Part shown: in pieces, positions 34,216 through 43,249 of the stretch
Layout: each line of letters starts with the position of its first letter
Position numbering within the stretch: position 1 is the stretch's first letter
Notes under the pieces: generated by a model
Databases searched by the model: none
What the model saw: only the letters and a program-made list of their open reading frames with translations
Told to the model about the DNA's origin: nothing
Made by a program: the position numbers and the translations under genes
Source of the DNA: Rhodobacteraceae bacterium UBA6213
GTDB lineage: Bacteria; Pseudomonadota; Alphaproteobacteria; Rhodobacterales; Rhodobacteraceae
DNA: 64,000 bases
Reading direction: 5' to 3'
Assembly (NCBI GenBank): GCA_002421605.1
Contig: DISJ01000005.1
Coordinates: 89,444-153,443 of the forward strand

Positions 34216-35631
34216 ATGAACCTCTCGCGGCTTCCCCTCATTATCAAGTTGTTCGCAGCCATCGGCCTGACCGCGATGCTGGTTGTCGTGACCATGGCGC
34301 TGCTGGTTGCTTCGAGCATGCGCGACGGGTTCGCGCAGTATCTGCTGAAGGGCGAACTGGTGCAGCTTGACGGTTTGGTTGGTGCACTTGCGCAATCGCA
34401 CGACCCGCAAAACCCCGGCTGGCCCGCGTTTCTGAACGACCCGCGGCAGTGGAGCGAATTCGCGGTCCGCTATACCGGCCCAGACGTGCGCGCCGTCGCG
34501 GCGGAACCAATGGCGCCGCCGCCGCCCGCGCCACTGGGTGATCGCGTGGTGCTGCTGGGGGCCGACGGCGGCTATATCGCGGGCCCACGCGTGGACGGCG
34601 CGCTTTACGAAACGCGCCCGATCCTTGCAATCGATGCCGCCCCGAACGACGCCCCCCTTGGCTGGCTCAAACTTTCCACCCCCGGAGGCGTACAAAGCGA
34701 AACCGACGCATTCTATTTGCACGGTCAGTTCAATGCGCTGATCCTTGCGGCCGTTATCGCCACCGCCCTTTCGGCGATTGCCGCCTACCTGCTGGCGCGA
34801 CAGTTTCTTGCGCCGATCCACGCGCTGGAGGCCGGTGCACGCAGATTGGCCAAAGGCAATTACGCCGCGCGCATTCCAAACGCGCGCGGTGACGAATTGG
34901 GCCGCCTGATCGCCCATTACAACGACCTTGCAGGGAGTCTGGAAGCTGCCGAAATCGCGGAAAAGCAATGGATTTCCGACACCAGTCACGAATTGCAGAC
35001 GCCGCTTGCGGTGTTGCGGGCCAATATCGAAGCGATTCAGGATGGCGTGCGTCAACCAGACGAGCGCACCTTGCACGCCATGCATAGCGCGGTGGAACGC
35101 TTGACCCGGCTGGTGAAGGATTTGCGCATCCTGTCGGACGGTCGCGAAGACGGGTTTGTTGCGCTGTGTCGGGCCACCGATATCGCCACGCTTGTCCAAG
35201 AGGCGCGTGAGGCGGCCTTGGGGCGCTTTGCCGAGGCGGGGTTGCAGCTAGAGGTTTCTGTGACGGGGCCGCTGACGCTGCAATGCGATCCGCACCGGAT
35301 ACGGCAAGTGATTGACAACCTTCTGGAAAACTCGCTGCGCTACACCGATGCACCCGGCAAGGTGCGCATTGCGGCCTGGCGCGACGAGCAAGGCGTGCAT
35401 CTCCTGGTAGAGGACACGGCACCCGCGCCACCGAAAGCATCAATGCCGCATCTGTTTGAACGTTTTCACCGTGGCGAAACCTCGCGCTCGCGTGCGCTCG
35501 GCGGGTCGGGGCTGGGGCTGGCGATCTGCAAGGCGATTGTCGAGGCGCATAACGGCACCATTGCCGCCACCGTCTCTGATCTGGGCGGATTGCGCGTACT
35601 TGTCACCTTACCGACACAGGAGCCGAAATGA
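34216..35631 (+). CDS. Sensor histidine kinase
   Basis: A 471-residue membrane kinase. TM1 is about residues 9-32, a periplasmic sensor of about 140 residues follows, TM2 is about 174-195, and then a HAMP region. The dimerisation/phosphoacceptor helix contains His258 in SDTSHELQTPLAVLRANIE. The ATPase domain has the N box DNLLENSLRYTD and the G box GLGLAICKAIVEAHNG. The layout resembles BaeS-type kinases. It overlaps the regulator gene by 4 bases and diverges from the flavoprotein operon, which it may control; a periplasmic substrate signal is inferred. Confidence 0.92.
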   Translation: MNLSRLPLIIKLFAAIGLTAMLVVVTMALLVASSMRDGFAQYLLKGELVQLDGLVGALAQSHDPQNPGWPAFLNDPRQWSEFAVRYTGPDVRAVAAEPMAPPPPAPLGDRVVLLGADGGYIAGPRVDGALYETRPILAIDAAPNDAPLGWLKLSTPGGVQSETDAFYLHGQFNALILAAVIATALSAIAAYLLARQFLAPIHALEAGARRLAKGNYAARIPNARGDELGRLIAHYNDLAGSLEAAEIAEKQWISDTSHELQTPLAVLRANIEAIQDGVRQPDERTLHAMHSAVERLTRLVKDLRILSDGREDGFVALCRATDIATLVQEAREAALGRFAEAGLQLEVSVTGPLTLQCDPHRIRQVIDNLLENSLRYTDAPGKVRIAAWRDEQGVHLLVEDTAPAPPKASMPHLFERFHRGETSRSRALGGSGLGLAICKAIVEAHNGTIAATVSDLGGLRVLVTLPTQEPK

Positions 35632-36308
35632 TCCAAGCCAAACGCATCCTGATTGTCGAAGACGAGTTGGACCTTGCCGAAATCATCGCCGACTATTTGC
35701 GCAAGGCCGGGATGGAAGCGGAAATCCTGTCCGAAGGGACGCGCGCGGTCGAAACCATTCTGGCCATGCAACCCGATCTTGTGGTGCTCGACGTCATGTT
35801 GCCGGGCAAGGACGGGTTGGCCATCTGCCGCGAAGTGCGCGCAAAAAGCGATGTGCCGATCATCATGGAAACCGCGCGGGTCGAAGAGATCGACCGCCTG
35901 CTTGGGCTAGAGCTGGGTGCGGATGACTATCTGTGCAAGCCGTTTTCGCCGCGCGAGCTGGTGGCCCGGATCAAAGCCATACTGCGGCGCAGCGCGCCCA
36001 CTGCGGCGGAAGAGCGGGTCGAAGACGTGCTGGTTCTGGATGCAGAAACATGGCGCGCGCGCCTTTATGGCAAACCGCTGGACCTGACACGGCAGGAATT
36101 TCGTCTGTTGCAGGTGCTGTACAAGCGCCCGAACCGGGTATTCTCGCGCGCGCAACTGCTCGACCTTGCCTATCGCGATGATCGCGACGTGATCGACCGC
36201 ACTATCGACAGCCACATCAAGAATATCCGCATCAAGACAAAGGCCATTGCGCCGGGGGTTGACCTGATCCGGTCAGTCTATGGCGTCGGATATGCATTTG
36301 GAGATTGA
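35628..36308 (+). CDS. OmpR/PhoB-family response regulator
   Basis: A 226-residue regulator: receiver domain with the acidic pair EDE (residues 11-13), phosphoacceptor Asp55 in LVVLDVMLPGKDG and Lys in DDYLCKPFSPREL, followed by a winged-helix DNA-binding domain (LTRQEFRLLQVLYKRPNRVFSRAQLLDLAY through RSVYGVGYAF). The ATG overlaps the kinase stop (ATGA). It is the cognate partner of the upstream kinase. A bidirectional terminator begins at its stop codon. Confidence 0.95.
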   Translation: MIQAKRILIVEDELDLAEIIADYLRKAGMEAEILSEGTRAVETILAMQPDLVVLDVMLPGKDGLAICREVRAKSDVPIIMETARVEEIDRLLGLELGADDYLCKPFSPRELVARIKAILRRSAPTAAEERVEDVLVLDAETWRARLYGKPLDLTRQEFRLLQVLYKRPNRVFSRAQLLDLAYRDDRDVIDRTIDSHIKNIRIKTKAIAPGVDLIRSVYGVGYAFGD

Positions 36309-36350
36309 AACGGCCCGCGCCTGGGGAATCAATTGCGCGGGCCGTTTCAG
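36307..36350 (+). terminator. Bidirectional intrinsic terminator
   Basis: A 14-bp perfect stem (GAAACGGCCCGCGC and its complement) encloses a 14-base loop between the response regulator and the convergent small exported protein gene. It includes the regulator's stop codon and could serve both transcripts. Confidence 0.75.
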
Positions 36351-36356
36351 ATGCGC

Positions 36357-36668
36357 CTACTGCCTTGGGGGGGGCGCATCGTTCGGCATACAGGCCAGTT
36401 TCTCATCCGGGGTCGATTGGCATAGCCCCTCTACTGTTTGGCTGTTTTGCGGCAGGGTCATCGAGCAGACATCGCCCACAACTTTCGCTTCGCACGCCGC
36501 AATCGCTTCGACTGGGGCACCCGACTGCGCGCCGCCTTGCGGTGGCGGTCCGCTTTGGGCCAACGCGATTCCTGCAACCGCTATGACTACGCCAATACCG
36601 GCAGCGGTAACCGCGAGTCGCGCACGGCGGCTGGGCCCACCCACCAGTTTTTCAAAGGTGTGTTTCAT
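36357..36668 (-). CDS. Small exported/anchored cysteine-containing protein
   Basis: A 103-residue protein with a cytoplasmic N-terminus (MKHTFEKLVGGPSRRARL), one hydrophobic helix that ends like a signal peptide (AAGIGVVIAVAGIALAQ), and a mature domain with four cysteines in the pattern ACEAKVVGDVCSM, GLCQS and LACMP. This looks like two disulfides in a small periplasmic domain. A GAAGGAAG site precedes the ATG. It faces the response regulator and may belong to the same regulon. No function is known. Confidence 0.75.
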   Translation of the reverse strand: MKHTFEKLVGGPSRRARLAVTAAGIGVVIAVAGIALAQSGPPPQGGAQSGAPVEAIAACEAKVVGDVCSMTLPQNSQTVEGLCQSTPDEKLACMPNDAPPPRQ

Positions 36669-36999
36669 GTGACTTCCTTCAGTCGTGCTTTACATGAGGC
36701 TGCGTTTGGCACCAGATAGTGGAGACAAAACGAAGTTTGCCGCCCCAGAGAGCACTTTCTTGCGCGTGCCCTTTGGTCGTGATCGCGCAGCGATCAGCTG
36801 CTGTTAAATGCAAAAGGGTAACCTGACCCCGGCCTTGGGCACCCCGAAGGCAGGACGCTGAGACTGCAGTGGATGATGGGCTGGTAGCGCGCAACAATCG
36901 CAGTTGAGGGTTGCATCGGTGCCAGCTGGCGCCCTGCGAAAACCGGAGTCGCGCGACTTTAGACGTTAACGGTTTATTTAGGATGCACCTTTAGGTACC
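36669..36999. other. Intergenic region with a 17-bp palindrome
   Basis: No gene is supported in these 331 bases, which lie between two minus-strand genes. The only standout element is the inverted repeat described separately at 36780-36796. Confidence 0.5.
36780..36796. promoter_or_regulatory. 17-bp perfect inverted repeat, possible operator
   Basis: TGATCGC-GCA-GCGATCA lies 112 bases upstream of the small exported protein gene. The perfect 7-bp arms and 3-base centre are typical of dimeric repressor sites, but the binding protein is unknown. Confidence 0.35.
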
Positions 37000-37503
37000 T
37001 CACGAGCCCTTGCTCTGTTTCTTTGCGTCGCCATGCCTTGGCATGCCGGGCGGCAAATGCGGACCGCGCTGAGGCTGTGGGCGAGGGGTATCGAGGAAAT
37101 GTCTTTCTGCGATGAGGAACTGGGCAAGTGAGTATCGGTCAAATGTGCCAAGGAATGCCGCCAAGGCCTCGTCAAAGATTCCGGGCAATCCGCAGCGGCG
37201 GGTGATGCGGCAACGGTTCCCCGGCAGAAAGCACTCGACCAGCCCGAAATCGGACTCGGTGGCGCGTAGAACATGACCAAGATTGATCTCCTCGGCCGGG
37301 CGCGCCAGCGTAAAACCCCCGCTTCTGCCACGCACTGCGCGCAAAAAACCCTCGCGGGTCAGCAGCAGAACCACCTTTTTCATATGCGCGCGCGAGACAT
37401 CAAAAATCTCGGCGGTCTGCTCGATCGTCACCAGCGCATCTGGCCTGCTCGCCGCATAAAGCAGGGCGCGCAAGGCGTAGTCGCTGAATTTGGTCAGTCG
37501 CAT
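37000..37503 (-). CDS. nsrR: Rrf2-family regulator, NsrR-like
   Basis: A 167-residue Rrf2 protein. The winged-helix domain reads MRLTKFSDYALRALLYAASRPDA, IFDVSRAHMKKVVLLLTREGFL and VRGRSGGFTLARP. Three cysteines for an Fe-S cluster lie in ECFLPGNRCRITRRCGLPG, as in NsrR, a nitric-oxide-sensing repressor. The C-terminus has a Pro/Gly-rich tail longer than usual. It is divergent from nosR (243-base gap), so control of nitrous oxide respiration or NO detoxification is likely. The start is the ATG at 37503. The assignment as NsrR rather than another Rrf2 member is inference. Confidence 0.82.
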   Translation of the reverse strand: MRLTKFSDYALRALLYAASRPDALVTIEQTAEIFDVSRAHMKKVVLLLTREGFLRAVRGRSGGFTLARPAEEINLGHVLRATESDFGLVECFLPGNRCRITRRCGLPGIFDEALAAFLGTFDRYSLAQFLIAERHFLDTPRPQPQRGPHLPPGMPRHGDAKKQSKGS

Positions 37504-37670
37504 ATGGCCCTCAAATGTTGTGTTCGGCCTCTCTGCAGCATCATGGACTGCCCGTCCTTGATCCGGATTATGACGGCAAAGTCGCTGCGCTATTGTGTCG
37601 CGCCGATCTTTACAGGAAACAGGATTGACGTTCAATAAGGGTTATTTAAAATGGCCCTATAACCAGCACG

Positions 37671-37688
37671 ATCAAGATTGTGCTTGAT
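37671..37688. promoter_or_regulatory. Inverted repeat upstream of nosR
   Basis: ATCAAG-ATTGTG-CTTGAT, a perfect 6-bp inverted repeat, lies 58 bases before the nosR start. It is built of FNR/NNR-like half sites but in the outward order, so it is not a canonical FNR box. A weaker TTGACGTTCAA repeat lies at 37625-37635. Either may be an operator. Confidence 0.35.
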
Positions 37689-37745
37689 GACAAACCAAGG
37701 GGGCTTCGGGCGTGATGCCAGCGTAGCCCCACCGGAGGCCGATTG

Positions 37746-39956
37746 ATGAGAGAGCAGTTGCACCAGGGGCGAAGCGCGATCCAGCGGGCACTGCGGGTAC
37801 TCATTCCATTTCTTTTGGCGCTATTGCCGCTGTCCGCGCTCGCGGATGAAGCATGGCTGCCGCGCTTCATGGCCGAGGTTCCGGCCTCTGAACTTGTGCC
37901 GGGGGCCGACGCTTACGGCGCGGTGCATGCAGATCTGGCCGTGGCACCGGTGTTGAGGGCAGGCGAAGTTATTGGCTGGGCGTTTGTCACAACTGATTTC
38001 GTCGGAACCATCGGCTATTCGGGCAAACCGATCCACGTGCTTGCAGCGCTCGACACAGCGGCGCACGTTATTGGCGCTCGGCTGGTAAAACACTCTGAAC
38101 CCATTGTTCTGATTGGCATACCGCAGGCCAAAATCGACACACTGATCACCGGCTACATCGGGCTTAATCTGGTAGAGATCGCGACGGGCACGGACCACGA
38201 TCTTAACATCATTTCCGGAGCCACAGTCACCGTGATGGTGATCGACGACTCGATCCTGCGCTCAGGATTGCGCGTGGCGCGTGCGTTGGGGCTGGGGGGC
38301 CTGTCGCCAGAGATCGCGGCGCCAGTCGGACCGACCTACGCGATCAACACCGAGGCGAGCACCGTTGCCGATTGGCTGACGCTCTTGGGGGATGGTACGT
38401 TGCGGCGCCTATCGCTGGACGTTGCACAGATTAACGCAGCCTTCGCCGACAACCCGGACCCGCGCGCCGCCGAGCGGGCGCTGACCGACCCACCCGAGAC
38501 GACCTTTATCGACATGTACACGGCGCTGATTAGCGTACCCGGTATTCGCGATTCCCTGCTCGACGAACGCGAAGCAGCGAATCTGACGCAATGGCTGGCC
38601 GACGACAGCCGTGGTGATGGTGCAGCGGCACAGGCGATCGTGGTGGCGGGGCGTGGGCTTTATTCGTTCAAGGGCTCGGGCTACGTCCGTGGCGGCATCT
38701 TTGACCGGCTCCAGCTTATTCAGGGCGACCTGTCCGTGCGCTTTCATGACCGCGACCACCGCCGCCTAGGCGAAATCAGCGCGAATGGCGTGCCCGACTT
38801 GTCGGAAATGGACCTGTTTCGCATTCCCGCCGACTCGGGGTTCGATCCAACGCAACCTTGGCGGCTGCAATTATTGGTCAGCCGCGACGTGGCAGCGCGC
38901 GAAAAGGTTTTCACGACCTTCGATCTGCAATGGCAGCCGCCAATGAAGTTTTTGACCGCGCTGGCGCCAACCGCAGCACCCGTCGCCCTGACGGATGCAG
39001 ATGCCGAAGACTCCGCGAAATCAGCGCTGTGGAAGCGCATCTGGCAAGGCAAACGCGTGCAGATTGCGGCGGTGTCGATCATGTTGGCGGTGCTTACCGC
39101 AGCTTTCTTCTTCCAATCTTTCCTCACCCGTAGCGCGGCGCTGACGTTCTGGTTCCGCATCGGATTTCTGACCGTAACGCTGGTGTTTCTTGGCTGGTAC
39201 GCCAACGCGCAGCTTTCGGTCGTCAACCTGATGGCGCTGACCGGGGCGCTGATGTCGGGCTTCAGTTGGGACGCGTTCCTGATGGACCCACTGACCTTCA
39301 TCTTGTGGTTCTCGATCGCGGCGGCACTGATTTTCTGGGGGCGTGGTGCCTATTGCGGCTGGCTTTGCCCCTTTGGCGCGCTGCAAGAGTTGACCAACCG
39401 CATCGCCAAGTTCTTCCACGTCCCGCAGTGGCAACTGCCCTGGGGCCTGCACCAACGCCTCTGGGCGGTTAAATACCTGATTTTCCTCGGTCTCTTCGGC
39501 GTTACGTTGGTGTCGATCGAGCAGGCCGAGCACCTTGCCGAAGTCGAACCGTTCAAGACCGCTATCATTCTGAAGTTCGCGCGGGCGTGGCCGTTTACGC
39601 TATATGCATTGGTGCTTTTGGGAATCGGGCTGTTCGTCGAGCGGTTCTATTGCCGCTATCTGTGCCCGTTGGGTGCCGCGCTCGCCATTCCGGCGCGGAT
39701 ACGGATGTTCGACTGGCTCAATCGTTATCGCGAATGCGGCAACCCATGCCAGACCTGCGGCAACGAATGCATGGTGCAAGCGATCCACCCGACGGGTGCG
39801 ATCAATCCAAACGAATGCCTCAACTGCCTGCATTGTCAGGTTCTGTATCAATCAAAGACAAAATGCCCGGTGGTGATCCGGCAGCTCAAACGGCGTGAAG
39901 CCGTGGGTTCTGCCCCATCGCTAACCCGTGAGGCCAAGGGCCGGGTGCCTAACTAA
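37746..39956 (+). CDS. nosR: NosR, membrane flavo-iron-sulfur protein of N2O respiration
   Basis: NosR is needed for nosZ expression and for electron supply to N2O reductase. The 736-residue protein has a signal/TM1 (IPFLLALLPLSALA), a periplasmic FMN-binding domain (NIISGATVTVMVIDDSI carries the flavin-linking Thr), then five or so membrane helices with the CGWLCPFGALQE and CRYLCPLGAALAIP motifs, and two C-terminal polyferredoxin motifs (CGNPCQTCGNECMVQAI and CLNCLHCQVLYQSKTKCP). The ATG at 37746 is chosen after GGAGG. It starts the nosRZDFYX operon; nosZ follows after 25 bases. Confidence 0.96.
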   Translation: MREQLHQGRSAIQRALRVLIPFLLALLPLSALADEAWLPRFMAEVPASELVPGADAYGAVHADLAVAPVLRAGEVIGWAFVTTDFVGTIGYSGKPIHVLAALDTAAHVIGARLVKHSEPIVLIGIPQAKIDTLITGYIGLNLVEIATGTDHDLNIISGATVTVMVIDDSILRSGLRVARALGLGGLSPEIAAPVGPTYAINTEASTVADWLTLLGDGTLRRLSLDVAQINAAFADNPDPRAAERALTDPPETTFIDMYTALISVPGIRDSLLDEREAANLTQWLADDSRGDGAAAQAIVVAGRGLYSFKGSGYVRGGIFDRLQLIQGDLSVRFHDRDHRRLGEISANGVPDLSEMDLFRIPADSGFDPTQPWRLQLLVSRDVAAREKVFTTFDLQWQPPMKFLTALAPTAAPVALTDADAEDSAKSALWKRIWQGKRVQIAAVSIMLAVLTAAFFFQSFLTRSAALTFWFRIGFLTVTLVFLGWYANAQLSVVNLMALTGALMSGFSWDAFLMDPLTFILWFSIAAALIFWGRGAYCGWLCPFGALQELTNRIAKFFHVPQWQLPWGLHQRLWAVKYLIFLGLFGVTLVSIEQAEHLAEVEPFKTAIILKFARAWPFTLYALVLLGIGLFVERFYCRYLCPLGAALAIPARIRMFDWLNRYRECGNPCQTCGNECMVQAIHPTGAINPNECLNCLHCQVLYQSKTKCPVVIRQLKRREAVGSAPSLTREAKGRVPN

Positions 39957-39981
39957 CACCAATCAAGAGAGGATCAAAACT

Positions 39982-41910
39982 ATGACGGAACAAAAAGATA
40001 CCGGTATCAGCAGACGCAGTCTGCTGGGTGCAACTGCGGGCGGTGCCGCGCTGATCGGCGCCGGGGGATCGCGGCTTGCCATGATGGGTGGTGTCGCCGC
40101 TGCGGGAACGGTCGCTGCGACCGCCGCACGGGCATCGGAAAGCACTCCCGGCCCCGGCGAGCTTGACGAATATTATGGCTTCTGGTCCTCGGGCCAGTGT
40201 GGCGAAATGCGGATTCTGGGCATTCCGTCGATGCGCGAATTGATGCGGGTGCCCGTGTTCAATCGCTGCTCGTCCACGGGTTGGGGTCAGACCAACGAGT
40301 CGCTCAAGATCATGACCGAAAACCTGACCGACAAGACCCGCAAGCAATTGGCGGCCGATGGCAAGAAGGTGCACGACAACGGCGACTTGCACCACGTCCA
40401 CATGTCGTTCACCGAAGGGAAATACGACGGCCGCTTCCTGTTCATGAACGACAAGGCCAACACCCGCGTGGCGCGGGTGCGCTGCGATGTGATGAAGTGC
40501 GACAAGATCCTCGAAATTCCCAATGCCAAAGCGATCCACGGGCTTCGCCCGCAAAAATGGCCGCGCACCAACTACATCTTTGCCAATGGTGAAGACGAAA
40601 CGCCGATGGTCAACGACGGCACGATCCTCGACGATCCCAGCCAATATGTGAACTTCTTCACCGCAGTGAATGCTGACGAAATGACCGTTGCATGGCAGGT
40701 GATGGTTTCTGGCAACCTCGACAACTGCGATGCCGATTATGAAGGCAAATATGCCTTTTCGACCTCCTACAACTCGGAAATGGGCATGAACACCGCCGAG
40801 ATGATGGCCGCCGAGATGGACCATGTGGTGGTGTTCAACATCGCCGAGATCGAAAAAGGCCTTGCCGCTGGCGATTTCATCGAACTGAACGGCTGCAAGG
40901 TCATCGACGGGCGGAAAGGGCAAAACAAGCAGTACACTCGCTACATCCCGATCCCCAACAGCCCGCACGGCTGCAATATGGCGCCCGACCGCAAATACCT
41001 TTGCATCAACGGAAAGTTGTCGCCCACGGTTTCGGTCATCGACGTGCGCAAACTGGATGCGGTGTTCAACTCGGATATCGACCCGCGTTCGGCAGTGGTG
41101 GCAGAACCGGAACTGGGTCTGGGGCCGTTGCACACCGCCTTCGACGGCCAGGGCAACGCTTTCACCACGCTGTTCCTCGACAGCCAAGTGGTGAAGTGGA
41201 ACATCGAAAAAGCAATCCGTGCCTATGACGGTGAAAACGTCGATCCGATCATCACAAAGGCCGATGTCCACTATCAGCCCGGCCACAACTCTACCTCGAT
41301 GGGCGAAACGCTTGAGGCGGACGGCAAGTGGTATATCTCGATGAACAAGTTCTCCAAGGACCGCTTCATCAACGTCGGGCCGCTCAAGCCCGAGAACGAA
41401 CAGCTTTTTGCGATTGAAGGCGATAATCTGACGCTGGTGCACGACGGCCCGACCTTTGCCGAGCCGCATGACAGCATCATCGTGCACCGTTCGGTGGTGA
41501 ACCCGCTCAGCATTTGGGATCGCAATGACCGGATGTGGGCGGATACGCGCGCGCAGGCGGAACGTGACGGGGTCGATATCGACGACTGGGCCGATACGGT
41601 GATCCGCGATGGTAACAAGGTGCGCGTCTATATGTCGTCGATCGCGCCGACCTTCAGCATCGAAAGCTTTACGGTGACCGAAGGCGACGAAGTCACGGTA
41701 ATCATGACCAACCTCGACGATATCGACGATCTGACGCATGGCTTCACCATGGGCAACCACGGCGTGGCGATGGAGGTGTCGCCGCAGGCTACATCCTCGG
41801 TCACTTTCGTGGCGGCGAACCCGGGCGTCTATTGGTACTATTGCCAGTGGTTCTGCCACGCGTTGCACATGGAAATGCGCGGTCGCATGTTCGTGGAACC
41901 AAAGGCCTGA
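39982..41910 (+). CDS. nosZ: Nitrous-oxide reductase NosZ (Tat type, clade I)
   Basis: NosZ reduces N2O to N2 in the periplasm. The 642-residue preprotein has a twin-arginine signal (SRRSLLGATAGGAALIG), indicating the clade I, Tat-exported form. CuZ histidine motifs are visible: GDLHHVHMSF, NSPHGCNM, GPLHTAFD, YQPGHNSTSM and AEPHDSII. The C-terminal cupredoxin domain carries CuA: HGFTMGNHGVAMEV and CQWFCHALHMEMRG. The ribosome site is AGAGAGGA. All key ligands appear intact, so an active enzyme is expected if copper insertion works. Confidence 0.98.
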   Translation: MTEQKDTGISRRSLLGATAGGAALIGAGGSRLAMMGGVAAAGTVAATAARASESTPGPGELDEYYGFWSSGQCGEMRILGIPSMRELMRVPVFNRCSSTGWGQTNESLKIMTENLTDKTRKQLAADGKKVHDNGDLHHVHMSFTEGKYDGRFLFMNDKANTRVARVRCDVMKCDKILEIPNAKAIHGLRPQKWPRTNYIFANGEDETPMVNDGTILDDPSQYVNFFTAVNADEMTVAWQVMVSGNLDNCDADYEGKYAFSTSYNSEMGMNTAEMMAAEMDHVVVFNIAEIEKGLAAGDFIELNGCKVIDGRKGQNKQYTRYIPIPNSPHGCNMAPDRKYLCINGKLSPTVSVIDVRKLDAVFNSDIDPRSAVVAEPELGLGPLHTAFDGQGNAFTTLFLDSQVVKWNIEKAIRAYDGENVDPIITKADVHYQPGHNSTSMGETLEADGKWYISMNKFSKDRFINVGPLKPENEQLFAIEGDNLTLVHDGPTFAEPHDSIIVHRSVVNPLSIWDRNDRMWADTRAQAERDGVDIDDWADTVIRDGNKVRVYMSSIAPTFSIESFTVTEGDEVTVIMTNLDDIDDLTHGFTMGNHGVAMEVSPQATSSVTFVAANPGVYWYYCQWFCHALHMEMRGRMFVEPKA

Positions 41911-41914
41911 TGCC

Positions 41915-43249
41915 ATGATGCGCACCGGATTTCTCGCATGTGTCCTGCTGGCTTTCTTCGCCGCGCCTGTTACGGCGGTCGAATTGCGGGTGCCTGCCGA
42001 AGCCGGTGCGCTGACGCTTGCGATCGCCGGGGCAAGCCCCGGCGACGTGCTGATGCTCGCACCGGGCCGCTACGCTGGCCCGGTGCTCCTTGATCGCCCC
42101 ATCACGCTTGATGGGCAGGGCGCGGCGCTGGTTGAAGGCACGGGCGTGGGCAGCGTGATTACCGTTACCGGCAGCGACATCACTGTGCGTGGGCTTGAAA
42201 TTCGCGGATCGGGGTCGTCCCACGGCACCCTCGACTCGGGTGTAAAGATCGACAAGGACGCCGAGCGCGTGACGGTTGAAGACAACCGCATCCTTGAAAA
42301 CCTGCACGGCGTCGATGTGCACGGCGCGCGCGACAGCATCGTGCGCAACAACACCATAATCGGGCGGCGCGACCACCGCATGAACGATCGTGGCAATGGC
42401 ATATATGTCTGGGATGCGCCCGGAACACTGCTTGAAGGCAACTTCATCCGCTATGGCCGCGACGGTATCTTTTCCAATTCCTCGCGCGACAGTATTTATC
42501 GCGGCAACACGATACGCGATCTGCGCTACGCGGTTCACTACATGTATACCAACCGCTCCGAGGTATCGGGCAATATCTCGATCGGCAACCACCTCGGCTT
42601 TGCGCTGATGTATTCGACCGGCATCACTGTGCGCGACAACATCTCGCTGAGCGACCGCGACCACGGCTTGATGCTCAACTTCGCAAACAGTTCAGAAATA
42701 ACGAATAACCGCGTGCAGGGCGCAGACAAATGCACCTTTATCTATAACGCCCATCGCAACGTCATTACCGGAAACCGCTTTGAAGATTGCGAGACGGGCA
42801 TCCACTTTACGGCAGGTTCGGAACGCAACGACATTGCCAACAACGCCTACATCGCCAACCGCACGCAGGTGAAATACGTAGGCACCCGCGATGTTGAATG
42901 GAGCGCCGAGGGGCTTGGCAATTACTGGTCAGACCATGCCGCGTTCGACCTTGGCGGCGACGGCATCGCCGATACCGCGTTTCGCCCCAACGACCTGATG
43001 GATCATATCCTGTGGACCCAACCCGCCACCGCGCTGCTGCTCGGCTCTCCCGCCGTGCATCTGGTGCGCTGGAGCCAGTCGAACTTTCCTGCGCTTTTGC
43101 CGGGCGGCGTGGTTGATAGTCACCCCCTGATGCAGCCCACCGTCTCCCCAATTACCGCCGAAGTTGTGGCAATGGCGGCCGAATCGCCGCCCGCTTGGCA
43201 AATAGAAAGACAAACCGATGAAAAGTTTGACCCTCTCTCACGTCACTAA
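41915..43249 (+). CDS. nosD: NosD, periplasmic copper-site maturation protein
   Basis: NosD helps assemble the CuZ centre of NosZ together with the NosFY transporter. The 444-residue protein has a Sec signal peptide (MMRTGFLACVLLAFFAAPVTA) and a right-handed parallel beta-helix with many repeats such as GLEIRGSGSSHGTLDSGVKI, VDVHGARDSIVRNNTIIGR and NGIYVWDAPGTLLEGNFI. The C-terminal segment EGLGNYWSDHAAFDLGGDGI is a family signature. Its last 32 bases overlap nosF. Confidence 0.95.
   Translation: MMRTGFLACVLLAFFAAPVTAVELRVPAEAGALTLAIAGASPGDVLMLAPGRYAGPVLLDRPITLDGQGAALVEGTGVGSVITVTGSDITVRGLEIRGSGSSHGTLDSGVKIDKDAERVTVEDNRILENLHGVDVHGARDSIVRNNTIIGRRDHRMNDRGNGIYVWDAPGTLLEGNFIRYGRDGIFSNSSRDSIYRGNTIRDLRYAVHYMYTNRSEVSGNISIGNHLGFALMYSTGITVRDNISLSDRDHGLMLNFANSSEITNNRVQGADKCTFIYNAHRNVITGNRFEDCETGIHFTAGSERNDIANNAYIANRTQVKYVGTRDVEWSAEGLGNYWSDHAAFDLGGDGIADTAFRPNDLMDHILWTQPATALLLGSPAVHLVRWSQSNFPALLPGGVVDSHPLMQPTVSPITAEVVAMAAESPPAWQIERQTDEKFDPLSRH

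Noticed and set aside
39949..41925. 658-codon open frame on the minus strand across nosZ
   Set aside because: It is the antisense shadow of nosZ caused by strong codon bias in GC-rich DNA. The translation is His/Val/Arg-rich with no domain, and nosZ is certain.
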